Origin: JAANXG01 sp963731035
GTDB lineage: Bacteria > Pseudomonadota > Gammaproteobacteria > Arenicellales > JAANXG01
Reading direction: 5' to 3'
Length of the DNA: 64,000 nucleotides
NCBI GenBank assembly: GCA_963731035.1
Contig: CAVSUY010000016.1
Location: 1 to 64,000, forward strand
The notes beneath the pieces are model-generated. The model had not been told where the DNA came from, ran no database searches, and was given only the letters and a program-made list of their open reading frames with translations. Position 1 is the stretch's first letter. The number at the start of each line of letters is the position of its first letter. Of this stretch, positions 7,972 to 15,209 are shown one piece after another. Both the position numbers and the translations under genes were made by a program.

Positions 7972-8610
7972 ATGAATAGTCGAACGGAATGGCTTTTCAC
8001 GCCTTACGATCTCGAGAAATGGAATAGCTCTAGCTCTAGAGTAATGATGGTGGCAACCGAGCCAAATGGCGGCAACCCGAATAGCGGCTATCCAGACATG
8101 GGGGATTGGTTTAGAACTGCAAACTCTGCAAACAAGTACCATCGAAACAAGCTGTTTCACAATAGATGTAAGCTTATGTTAAGTGGAACGCTTGGAGTCA
8201 CCGATGACACGGTCTTTGATCATTTTAGATTTGTCGATCTAAAAGCGACGGAAGGAGGAGCTTCCTCAGACGAGCGTGAAATACGGCAGTACTTACTGCG
8301 TAATATGTCTGATGTAGTACGCTACTTCGTTTCTGAAGACGAAGAGTTTGGAAAATATCCTCACAAAATAATTCTCTTGGGTAACAGCGCATTTACGCTA
8401 TTCGACCAATATGTACGACCCCAGTTGATCGAACTCTCCAGAGAGAATCAGGAATGGATATGCATGCCGCATCCATCAGCACAAACTGTCGCAAACGATC
8501 TGCTCGAACGAGCGTGTTTTGAGATGCCTTACAAATTTCGCACATTGACCGAAAGGCCGTTTAGGTGGTTTTGCCGCGGAAGGAGTAATAGTGGTTGGAA
8601 AGAAGCATAA
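7972..8610 (+). CDS. Cassette protein, possibly uracil-DNA-glycosylase-like
   Basis: A 212-residue soluble protein of unknown function. Three blocks resemble the uracil-DNA glycosylase superfamily in order and spacing: VMMVATEPNGGNPNSGYPDMG near residue 24 (glycine- and proline-rich motif 1), KIILLGNSAFTLF near 133 (central strand and turn), and CMPHPSAQT near 164 (HPS motif). The catalytic residues cannot be assigned by eye. The ATG lies four bases after an attC right box without a clear Shine-Dalgarno. The stop codon lies inside the next attC left box. The family link is inference from motif pattern only. Confidence 0.6.
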   Translation: MNSRTEWLFTPYDLEKWNSSSSRVMMVATEPNGGNPNSGYPDMGDWFRTANSANKYHRNKLFHNRCKLMLSGTLGVTDDTVFDHFRFVDLKATEGGASSDEREIRQYLLRNMSDVVRYFVSEDEEFGKYPHKIILLGNSAFTLFDQYVRPQLIELSRENQEWICMPHPSAQTVANDLLERACFEMPYKFRTLTERPFRWFCRGRSNSGWKEA

Positions 8611-8702
8611 CAGGGCGATCGAGTCCGACGCTTGACCGCTCGCTCCCTTCGCTGCCGCTCCGGTTGGTCGCCCTCAAGCGCGGCTCATCGCCATCGTTAT
8701 GC
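8605..8702 (+). other. attC recombination site, 98 bases
   Basis: Left box GCATAAC (8605-8611), right box GTTATGC (8696-8702). It belongs to the long group, with GGGCGATCGAG next to the left box as in the IS110 target site. Confidence 0.92.
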
Positions 8703-9166
8703 CGCGAGACCATGTGATTCACATGACGATTAAATTCTATCGGGGGCTCCTTCCAATATTAATGCTCATTGGCGCAGTTTATGTGTGGTGGACACAACCA
8801 CACTTCGGACCAGACTCAGCCGTGAGTACGATAACTCGTGGGTGTATTCTGCTCGGGTGGCTAATAGTGTTTCCCATTGTGATGAGAACGAAAATCGAAC
8901 GCTGGACCTGGAAACACTTCCTAGTTGGATTTCTATGTGGAGGAGGGTGGTTGTCTCTCACATTTGCAGGGGCCGAAACGGTGGAGAAGGCATTTTCATT
9001 GGTTGCGATGGGAATAGTTATCGGTTGCATATCCGGACTATATTCAGCGGTGTCCACATCAGCGTTACGCGCCCTAGGGACTGGTTTCACTCTGTTTTTT
9101 GCACAAATGATCGTCAACATAGGTGCACTGGCAGTGGGATTATCAGAATTCAGATATGGAATGTGA
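8699..9166 (+). CDS. Cassette-borne integral membrane protein
   Basis: A 155-residue hydrophobic protein with about four membrane segments: near residues 15-31, 46-62, 75-90 and 97-150, the last likely two helices. No catalytic or binding motif is seen, and no family was recognised. The ATG at 8699 lies within the attC right box; a second in-frame ATG at 8723 (MTIKFYRG) is an equally good start. Membrane proteins of unknown role are common in cassette arrays. Confidence is for the gene, not for any function. Confidence 0.6.
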   Translation: MPRDHVIHMTIKFYRGLLPILMLIGAVYVWWTQPHFGPDSAVSTITRGCILLGWLIVFPIVMRTKIERWTWKHFLVGFLCGGGWLSLTFAGAETVEKAFSLVAMGIVIGCISGLYSAVSTSALRALGTGFTLFFAQMIVNIGALAVGLSEFRYGM

Positions 9167-9196
9167 GGTGGTTGTTCGAACCAGAGCGTGGCAGAA

Positions 9197-9244
9197 CATT
9201 GTCTTTAGGGACTCTATCGTGACCAAGGGTCCCTAAAGACAATG
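9197..9244. repeat. Perfect 16-base inverted repeat with 16-base loop
   Basis: CATTGTCTTTAGGGAC (9197-9212) is repeated in reverse complement at 9229-9244. It lies 30 bases after the membrane-protein gene and before the attC. No clear T tract follows (CTTTCTTC), so it could be a weak terminator, or the two ends of a tiny or collapsed mobile element. Confidence 0.6.
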
Positions 9245-9305
9245 CTTTCTTCAAATATTGAATAATGATATTTCGCTGGCATGATTGAGTTTAAGAAACA
9301 TATTT

Positions 9306-9353
9306 GCATAACAAGCGCATGCAGTCGGACGAAGCTAAGCTGCGCCGTTGATG
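9306..9353 (+). other. Short attC-like site, 48 bases
   Basis: Left box GCATAAC (9306-9312) and right box GTTGATG (9347-9353). The inner arms are short (GCGCATGC, GCTGCGCC). It is below the usual attC length, so it may be truncated or the right box misplaced. Confidence 0.6.
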
Positions 9354-9390
9354 CGAGGCGTGAAGCCTTTGTGGAACGTATGGAGGACAC

Positions 9391-9747
9391 ATGAGGAATT
9401 TGGCACCCGAGATCACGCGCCAGAGGCTCCTTATCGAGGGGCATTACTCGATAGAAATCGGACAGAACGAGGTCGAGGGCTACCTGCTGGGCGTGGCAGC
9501 GCACCTGGGTTTGCGGACATATGGGACACCGATCGTTTATGCTCCGGGAGGGCAGGGGAAAGACGAGAATGAAGGATTCGATGCCTTCGTTCCCCTCATC
9601 GATTCAGGGATCTCACTGTATGTGTGGACGGGGGCTCGATTTTTCGCGACAGTCCTGTTTACCTGCAAGCAGTTCGATACTGACCTCGCAGTATCTTATA
9701 CGCTGGAATACTTTGACTCTAAAGACGCAGAACACGAGTCATTCTAG
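9391..9747 (+). CDS. S-adenosylmethionine decarboxylase-like cassette protein
   Basis: A 118-residue protein resembling the small bacterial SpeH/SpeD proenzyme, which self-cleaves at a serine to make a pyruvoyl cofactor and decarboxylates AdoMet for spermidine synthesis. The C-terminal half follows the family order: DAFVPLIDSGISLYVW (aligning Ser72 with the cleavage serine of AESH), then ARFFATVLFTCKQF with Cys92 in the place of the catalytic proton-donor cysteine, then a helix. The usual Glu and His around the serine are Asp and Gly here. Self-cleavage is therefore uncertain, and the protein could be a catalytically altered relative. GGAGG before the ATG supports the start. Confidence 0.6.
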   Translation: MRNLAPEITRQRLLIEGHYSIEIGQNEVEGYLLGVAAHLGLRTYGTPIVYAPGGQGKDENEGFDAFVPLIDSGISLYVWTGARFFATVLFTCKQFDTDLAVSYTLEYFDSKDAEHESF

Positions 9748-9753
9748 AGTTCG

Positions 9754-9809
9754 GCTTAACAAGGCGGTCAAGCGGACGCTCGTACCTCGCGCCGCTTACC
9801 GCGACCGTT
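9754..9809 (+). other. attC site interrupted by IS1182-type copy 2
   Basis: Left box GCTTAAC (9754-9760), followed by arms AAGGCGGTCAAGCGG and CCGCTTACCGCGACC. GTT at 9807-9809 abuts the IS. The right box resumes after it as GTTATGT (11561-11567). Restored length is 60 bases. Confidence 0.85.
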
Positions 9810-11560
9810 GAAGCTGTAGAAAAACCCCGGAATCCAGTCGTGATGGAGTAAAGTGTCGTAACGGTTCAAGGAGTATTGGCATGCCCAGATACAAGCCGTA
9901 CGACTATAAGCAAAGCAAGCTGGTTGTGGTGGACTACGAAGCGCAGCTGCAACCCGGCACCTTCGAGCACGCTCTGCACCACCTGATTGACAAGAGGCTG
10001 GACCTGTCGATCTTCGATGTGCACTTCAAGAACGAGGACACGGGCCGTCTGGCCTACGACCCCGCGATTCTGCTGAAGATCATCCTGTTCGCCTACTCCA
10101 AGGGCATCACCTCGAGCCGGGAGATTCAGTGGTGTTGCCGGCACAACATCCTGTTTCAGGCCCTGTCCTGCGATACGGTCCCGCACTGGACCACCATTGC
10201 CCATTTTGTGAGCAGTCATCCCGATGAGATCGAAGAGTTGTTCGAGCAGATCCTGCTGGTGTGCGACGAACAGGGTCTTTTGGGCAAGGAGTTGTTCGCC
10301 ATCGATGGTTGCAAGCTGCCCTCGAACGCGGCCAAGGAATGGTCGGGGACTTTCAAGGAGCTGACTGACAAGCAGAAGAAGATTCAGCAGCGGATCCGGG
10401 TCCTAATTGGTGAACATCGCCGGATCGATGAGGAAGAAGAAACCACCGGCGACGCGGCCCGAACCGAACGTACCGAGCGGACCCTCGAAACCCTGAACCG
10501 GGCGAACGAGAAGATCGAACGATTTTTAAAGACCGCCCGCCCAAGGATGGGCCGGGGCAAGCGGGCCAGGGAAGTGAAAAGTAACATTACCGACAACGAT
10601 TCGGCCAAGATGACCACCAGCAAAGGGACGATCCAGGGCTACACGGGCCTGGCGGCGGTGGACCGAAAACACCAGATCATCGTGGAGGCCCAGGCCTTCG
10701 GGGACGGTCAGGAGCATCACACTCTGGAGCCCATGACGAGATCCGTACGGACCCGCTTCGAACGCTTGGGCATCAGCCCGGACATTTATGACGAGGGGAC
10801 GCAGGTGACGGCAGACGCCGGGTTTGCGAGCGAAACCAACATGCGCTACCTGCACGATGAGGGGATCGACGGTTATGTCCCGGACACCCGGTTCCGGGAG
10901 CGGGATGAGCGCTTTGCCGGCCACAAGGCCCGGCACCGGAAGCCTCGGTCATCGAAGGTCGGCAAATGGTTTCCCGCACACGCTTTCGAGTTCGATCCCC
11001 AAAGTCGGACTTGTAGATGCCCGGCGGGCAATGATCTGGCGCTGCGTCGGGAGGAAGTGGACAAGCGGGGCAACCGCAAGTTGTTCTTCGAGGGTTATCT
11101 TCTCCAATGCCGGCACTGTGCCCTGAAGCACCAGTGCCTGCGCAATCCCAATTCAGCGGACCACCGCAACGGCCACGGTCGCCAGGTGTCGTTCATCCTG
11201 GAGAAGGACGTGGGTCCCGGCAACTACTACATGAACTGGATGCGGCGGCGGATAGACAGTGAACAAGGCAGGGAGATCTACGGTCACCGGATGTCGGTGG
11301 TGGAGCCGGTGTTCGCCAACATCACGGCGAACAAGAAATTGAAGCGGTTCAGTTTACGCAGCCGTCCGAAGGTGCAGGGCCAGTGGCGACTGTTTTGTTT
11401 GGTTCACAACATCGAGAAGATCATGAATTACGGGATGGTCCCAGCATAGGTAATCCGGAATGGAAGCCGTCTACGATACCAAGCCATTCCACCACTGATC
11501 ACTCATTTGAGATCGAGTCCGTGAAAAGTCCGTTCCAAAATAGAGTTTTTCTACAACCTC
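9810..11560 (+). mobile_element. IS1182-type insertion sequence, copy 2
   Basis: Same element, same orientation and same terminal repeats as copy 1, offset by exactly 6,693 bases. All sequence compared, including the non-coding ends, is identical. CGTT flanks both ends (9806-9809 and 11560-11563). The insertion point in the attC right box is the same as for copy 1, although this attC is of a different, shorter type. Confidence 0.9.
9881..11449 (+). CDS. IS1182-family DDE transposase (second copy)
   Basis: The 522-residue product is identical to that of the gene at 3188, with all three catalytic acidic residues (142, 312, 475) present. The upstream AAGGAG is also kept. Two identical intact copies 6.7 kb apart imply a recent transposition or duplication, and offer a site for homologous deletion of the cassettes between them (4868-9809). 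Confidence 0.95.
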   Translation: MPRYKPYDYKQSKLVVVDYEAQLQPGTFEHALHHLIDKRLDLSIFDVHFKNEDTGRLAYDPAILLKIILFAYSKGITSSREIQWCCRHNILFQALSCDTVPHWTTIAHFVSSHPDEIEELFEQILLVCDEQGLLGKELFAIDGCKLPSNAAKEWSGTFKELTDKQKKIQQRIRVLIGEHRRIDEEEETTGDAARTERTERTLETLNRANEKIERFLKTARPRMGRGKRAREVKSNITDNDSAKMTTSKGTIQGYTGLAAVDRKHQIIVEAQAFGDGQEHHTLEPMTRSVRTRFERLGISPDIYDEGTQVTADAGFASETNMRYLHDEGIDGYVPDTRFRERDERFAGHKARHRKPRSSKVGKWFPAHAFEFDPQSRTCRCPAGNDLALRREEVDKRGNRKLFFEGYLLQCRHCALKHQCLRNPNSADHRNGHGRQVSFILEKDVGPGNYYMNWMRRRIDSEQGREIYGHRMSVVEPVFANITANKKLKRFSLRSRPKVQGQWRLFCLVHNIEKIMNYGMVPA

Positions 11561-11599
11561 GTTATGTGCTCGCTGGGGCGGATGGGTTAGAATAGAACC

Positions 11600-11815
11600 A
11601 TGAAACCTGGTAGCTACACAGCAGTCGTGAAACAGGAAGGCGATTGGTGGATCGGGTGGATCGAAGAAGTCCCTGGCGTCAATTGCCAGGAGAGAACCCG
11701 AGAGAAACTGCTTGAATCGTTGAAGATCATGCTTCGGGAAGCCTTAGAGTTGAACCGCACGGACGCCATTGATGCCGCGGGCGGAGACTTTGAGGAACTA
11801 GAAATCGCTGTATGA
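11600..11815 (+). CDS. hicB: HicB-family antitoxin
   Basis: A 71-residue protein of the HicB type, which binds and neutralises the HicA RNase toxin. It shows the partial RNase-H-like fold: the strand YTAVVKQEGDWWIGWIEEVPGVNCQE near residues 6-31, followed by the helix TREKLLESLKIMLREALEL. It has no C-terminal DNA-binding extension, so it is the short HicB form. Its stop overlaps the start of the hicA remnant by four bases (ATGA). The cassette begins right after IS1182 copy 2, which may have removed or replaced upstream signals. Confidence 0.85.
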   Translation: MKPGSYTAVVKQEGDWWIGWIEEVPGVNCQERTREKLLESLKIMLREALELNRTDAIDAAGGDFEELEIAV

Positions 11816-12000
11816 AGCGCCGTGACCTGATTCGACATCTCGAATCGTATGGTTGCGAACTGCTCCGAGAGGAATGATGACACTCGTGATGGCACAATCC
11901 TGCCCAGAACAGACGGTCGGCGGTGCCCAGACATCGCGAGATCAACGATCATCTCGCCCAGAAGATCTGCCGCGACCTCGGCGTCAAGGACCCAAACTAG
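11812..12000 (+). pseudogene. hicA: HicA toxin gene with three in-frame TGA codons
   Basis: Read through, 62 codons give a full HicA: MKRRDLIRHLESYGCELLRE at the start, then HS, WHNPAQNRRSAVPRHREINDHLAQKICRDLGV to a TAG stop. Codons 22, 23 and 26 are TGA. They fall in the GGNHS active-site loop, whose two glycines and asparagine are lost, while the catalytic His codon remains. The length and frame are intact on both sides, so the damage is substitution-like rather than an indel. The toxin cannot be made in a standard-code host. Start overlap with hicB is normal for this pair. Confidence 0.85.
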
Positions 12001-12001
12001 C

Positions 12002-12100
12002 ACATAACCAGGGCGATGGAGTCCGACGCTTGACCGCTCGCTCCCTTCGCTGCCGCTGCGGTCGGTCGCCGTCAAGCGCGGCTCATCGCCAGCGTTAGGG
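12002..12100 (+). other. attC recombination site, 99 bases
   Basis: Left box ACATAAC (12002-12008), right box GTTAGGG (12094-12100). It is a member of the long near-identical group. It closes the HicBA cassette. Confidence 0.9.
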
Positions 12101-12129
12101 TTTTCCTACACAAGTGCACAGGGTAATCT

Positions 12130-12765
12130 ATGAGTAATGACCCGATTTACCATGATGGGATGCGAGAGCTTCAGGATGTGCGCGAAACTCGGCGTATCGC
12201 CGATCGTCTGGAACAAGTGATTGTTCATAAATCCTTTACCGAAAGTGACAAAGCATTTATTCAGAAGTGCCCCATGGTTTTCGTCGCTACTTCGGACTCT
12301 GACGGTAGGCCGGACTGCTCCTACAAAGGTGGCCTCCCCGGGTTTGTGCGCGCCCTGGATGAGAAAACACTCGTTTTTCCCGACTACGACGGAAACGGAA
12401 TGTATCGGTCTTGGGGAAATCTTGTTGTGAATCCTCAAATCGGACTTCTCTTTATCGACTTCGAAAATCAGAGTCGTCTCCGTGTCAACGGAACGGCAAA
12501 GATCAGTGACAACGATCCTGAACGTTCAGAATACCCCGGATCGGTCTTTGTTATTCGTGTGACAGCGGAAACAATCTTTCCGGCCTGCCCTCGCTACATT
12601 CATAAGATGCATCTCGTCGAGCTATCTTCCTACGTACCGCAAGTCAATTACACACCACCAATACCTGAATGGAAGAAGTTCGATGACTTTAGGGACGCGT
12701 TGCCGGATCGTGACCAAGTGGAGATCAGAAATGAGAGTCTTGACGGCAAGACCAAAAAACCCTAA
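12130..12765 (+). CDS. Pyridoxamine 5'-phosphate oxidase-family flavoprotein
   Basis: A 211-residue protein of the split-barrel FMN-binding family. MVFVATSDSDGRPDCSYKGGLPGFVRALDEKTLVFPDYDGNG (about 49-90) is the classic N-terminal barrel signature. It is followed by GNLVVNPQIGLLFIDFE and RLRVNGTAKI. Such proteins bind FMN or F420 and act on varied small molecules; the substrate cannot be told. The start has no strong Shine-Dalgarno but lies a normal 30 bases after the attC. The last codons overlap the attC at 12760. It is the last complete cassette of the array. Confidence 0.85.
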   Translation: MSNDPIYHDGMRELQDVRETRRIADRLEQVIVHKSFTESDKAFIQKCPMVFVATSDSDGRPDCSYKGGLPGFVRALDEKTLVFPDYDGNGMYRSWGNLVVNPQIGLLFIDFENQSRLRVNGTAKISDNDPERSEYPGSVFVIRVTAETIFPACPRYIHKMHLVELSSYVPQVNYTPPIPEWKKFDDFRDALPDRDQVEIRNESLDGKTKKP

Positions 12766-12840
12766 CAACGCGTTTAACACCGACTCGCAAAAGCGGTGCT
12801 TCGCTCTGCTTTTGCTCGCGGGTTGACGCGAACGTTACCT
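12760..12840 (+). other. attC recombination site, 81 bases
   Basis: Left box CCCTAAC (12760-12766), right box GTTACCT (12834-12840). The inner arms AACGCG and ACGCGAACG, and GCAAAAGC and GCTTTTGC, pair. It differs from the long group and is the last attC seen. Confidence 0.82.
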
Positions 12841-12852
12841 AGAGAGCTATCG

Positions 12853-12969
12853 ATGCGCTACAACTGGAAAGAATTGAATAGGCTGCAACTTGGGGCGCTC
12901 GGAGAGTATCTCGGAAAACTGGAACTAGCTCTTGAACGTGAAGCCGAGATCGATCGCGCCGGTCTTTAG
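12853..12969 (+). pseudogene. Truncated last cassette gene
   Basis: The start MRYNWKELNRLQLGALGEYL matches the beginning of a cassette-protein family I recall, in which a VYxSEVDDRGID restriction-nuclease-like core follows about here. After about 25 codons the frame enters the 3' end of the minus-strand aldolase gene and stops by chance at 12,969. The rest of the gene and its attC are missing. This marks the break between array and chromosome near 12,926. Confidence 0.6.
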
Positions 12970-13710
12970 TTCAAGCAGCGCCTTCTTCATGCTCATGATG
13001 TCGGAGCCCTGAAAAATCAGCCGGGCCCCCATGTCGATGAACTTTTTCGTGTCGGCAAACGAGGCGCTCGTGCGCCCCCAGTGTTTACCGGCTGCCTTGG
13101 CAGCCGTGGCGATCGTTTCGGTCGCGGCCCGCACCAGGTCGTGGTCCACTTGACCGGGAATGCCACTCAGGACACTGAAGTCGGCGGGCCCGAGCATCAG
13201 GCCGTCGATTCCCTCCACAGCGACGATCTCTTCAGCACGCGTGATCGCCGCGGGTTCCTCGAGTTGCACGATGATGAAAGTCTCGCGATTGGCCGCGGCC
13301 ACGTACTCGGCAGGCTCCATGAAACGAAACGGGTTGTCGGGGCTGCTGCCGTCGTAGCCGCGCTCGCCCTGCGGCGCGAACTTGCACCAGCGCACGACTT
13401 CGGCCGCCTCTTTGGCGTCCGAGCAACGCGGATAGAGGATGCCCGTGGCACCGGCTTCGAGCAGCCGCCCCATGCGCATGAATTCGCCCTTGGCGGGCCT
13501 GGCGATAACGTCCGAATGGCCCACGCGGGCCCCGCGCATCAGGGCACTCGCGGTCTCCACACTGTGGGCGTGATGTTCCAGGTCAATCCACAGGCAGTCG
13601 AAGCCCATCAGGCTGGCCATTTCAAACAGTGAAGGGTCGGTCAGGTGGAGTTGCGTGATGAGGACCGGCTGATCCTGGGCCAGCTTTTGTTTGACAATGC
13701 TTTTTCGCAT
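12925..13710 (-). CDS. HpcH/HpaI-family aldolase
   Basis: A 261-residue TIM-barrel class II aldolase. The family cleaves 2-keto-3-deoxy acids or 4-hydroxy-2-oxo acids into pyruvate and an aldehyde using a divalent metal. It shows GFDCLWIDLEHH with the base His, VIARPAKGE with Arg, GATGILYPRCSDAKEA, VQLEEPAAI with the metal Glu, and GIDGLMLGPADFSVLSG with the metal Asp. The downstream neighbour in reverse order is an aldehyde dehydrogenase 44 bases away, so the pair could work on the aldehyde product. Its stop codon lies at the array junction, so the last residues may have been altered. Exact substrate unknown. Confidence 0.85.
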   Translation of the reverse strand: MRKSIVKQKLAQDQPVLITQLHLTDPSLFEMASLMGFDCLWIDLEHHAHSVETASALMRGARVGHSDVIARPAKGEFMRMGRLLEAGATGILYPRCSDAKEAAEVVRWCKFAPQGERGYDGSSPDNPFRFMEPAEYVAAANRETFIIVQLEEPAAITRAEEIVAVEGIDGLMLGPADFSVLSGIPGQVDHDLVRAATETIATAAKAAGKHWGRTSASFADTKKFIDMGARLIFQGSDIMSMKKALLELKTGAIDLGFTFKS

Positions 13711-13754
13711 GCGGCTCTCTCGGGCTGTCGCGTGATTCTGTGACGACGTCCGCC

Positions 13755-15209
13755 TCAGTCCTGGATCTCGGGCGAGTGGATGACCGTCATCTTGTTCACG
13801 GTCATCTCGTGCATAGAATGCGGCACGCCGCCGACGCCGTGGCCCGACTGGCGCAGGCCGGCGAACGGCATCCAGTCGACACGAAACGCGGTATGGTCGT
13901 TCACCATCACGGCGGAGGCGTCAAGCCGGCTGGTTGCGCGCATGATGCGGTCGATGTCGCGGCCGAATACCGCGGCCTGGAACGAGAATGGCAGCGCGTT
14001 CGCCCGGTCGATGGCCTCGTCCATGTCGTCGTACTCGTAGACGCAGACGACCGGGCCGAAGATCTCGGCCACCGATACCTTCGCGTCGGCCGGCGGGTTG
14101 AACAGCACCGTCGGCTTGTAGGCCGTGTCGGAGAGCTTCTCGCCGCCACAGAGCACGTCGGCGCCGCCGGTCTTCGCCTCCTGCACCCAATCGTGTACCC
14201 GATCGACCTCACCCGGCGTGATCAGCGGGCCGACTTCCGTCTCCGCATGGGTCGGATCGCCGACCTTCAGCCTGTCGGCCGCCGCGGCCAGCTTCTCGGC
14301 GAAGCTTCGGGCCAGCGATCGGTGGGCGAACACGCGCTGCACGGACACGCAGACCTGGCCGGCATGGTAGAAGCCGCCCTTGGTGAGCGATGGCACCGCG
14401 CGGTCGAGATCCGCGCCCTCCATCAGGATCACCGGCGCCGCGCCGCCATGCTCCAGCGCGCAGCGCGTGCCGGCGGCGAGCTGGCTGCGGAGTGACCAGC
14501 CGACCTTGGCCGAGCCAATGAAGGAGAAGAAGCCGACGCGCTCGTCCGTCACCATCGCCGTCGCGTCCTTGCGGTCGGCGGTCACGACTGCCTGGCACCA
14601 TTCGGGCGGCAGCCCTGCCTCGTGCAGGATCTGGACGAAGTGCAGGCAGGACAGCGCTGTTTTGTCGGCCGGCTTGACGATCGCCGGGCAGCCGGTCGCG
14701 ACGGCCGGCGCCACTTGGTGCGCAATCAGGTTCAGCGGATGGTTGAAGGCGCTGATCGCGACGACCACGCCGATGGGCTCGGAGCGGGTGAAGGCCACGC
14801 GATTCTTCGAGCTCTCGGTGATGCACATCGGGATCACCTCGCCGGCGCGGCTGCGGAGCTCGTCGATGCAGATGTGCACGGAATCGATCGCGCGATCGAC
14901 CTCGACCAGCGAGTCTGCCAGCGGCTTGCCTCCCTCGCGCGCTGCCTCGAGCGCCATCTTCTCGCGCCGACCGCGCATGATGTCCATCGTCCGCGTCAGG
15001 ATCTGCACGCGTTCGCGTATCGGCAGCCAGGCATCCCGGTTGCGGTACAGCGCGTAGGCGTTGGCCAGCGCCTTGTCCACCGTCGGTCCGTCGGCACGGG
15101 ATACCGTGGCGATCGGCGCAAGATCCCACGGCGCGCTCACCGTGACGTCACTCGCCCCGCTGCTCGCGCCGGGAACAAGAAGCGGAATATGTGGTAAATC
15201 GGCGGACAT
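13755..15209 (-). CDS. NAD(P)-dependent aldehyde dehydrogenase
   Basis: A 484-residue aldehyde dehydrogenase oxidising an aldehyde to its acid. Family landmarks are all present: SAFNHPLNLIAHQVAPA with the active-site Asn (about 155), KPADKTALS with the cofactor-binding Lys, ALEHGGAAPVI with the general-base Glu, GQVCVSVQRVF with the nucleophilic Cys (about 287), and EIFGPVV near 385. It is transcribed ahead of the HpaI-type aldolase, with a 44-base gap, likely one operon. The family is wide, so succinate semialdehyde, lactaldehyde and others are all possible. Confidence 0.9.
   Translation of the reverse strand: MSADLPHIPLLVPGASSGASDVTVSAPWDLAPIATVSRADGPTVDKALANAYALYRNRDAWLPIRERVQILTRTMDIMRGRREKMALEAAREGGKPLADSLVEVDRAIDSVHICIDELRSRAGEVIPMCITESSKNRVAFTRSEPIGVVVAISAFNHPLNLIAHQVAPAVATGCPAIVKPADKTALSCLHFVQILHEAGLPPEWCQAVVTADRKDATAMVTDERVGFFSFIGSAKVGWSLRSQLAAGTRCALEHGGAAPVILMEGADLDRAVPSLTKGGFYHAGQVCVSVQRVFAHRSLARSFAEKLAAAADRLKVGDPTHAETEVGPLITPGEVDRVHDWVQEAKTGGADVLCGGEKLSDTAYKPTVLFNPPADAKVSVAEIFGPVVCVYEYDDMDEAIDRANALPFSFQAAVFGRDIDRIMRATSRLDASAVMVNDHTAFRVDWMPFAGLRQSGHGVGGVPHSMHEMTVNKMTVIHSPEIQD

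Larger units (their letters stand above)
1..12926 (+). other. Integron gene-cassette array (distal part)
   Basis: Plus-strand genes of 70-230 codons alternate with attC sites. Each site has an RYYYAAC-like left box and a GTTRRRY-like right box with inner inverted symmetry. Six sites are nearly the same 97-99 base long type; the others are shorter (48-81 bases) and different from each other. All genes point right, so integrase and attI should lie left of base 1. Base composition is patchy and more AT-rich than the chromosome that follows. Three insertion sequences lie inside attC sites. The right border is abrupt: the last cassette gene is cut near 12,926 by the end of a minus-strand aldolase gene. 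No integrase, attI or cassette promoter is seen. Confidence 0.93.

Noticed and set aside
3117..11560. Composite transposon made of the two IS1182-type copies
   Set aside because: Each copy has its own CGTT on both sides and its own attC remnant, and the material between is normal cassettes, so two separate insertions explain it better.
11812..12000. TGA recoded as tryptophan in hicA
   Set aside because: Reading Trp would not restore the GGNH loop, and other genes in the window end in TGA (for example arsR-adjacent and permease genes).
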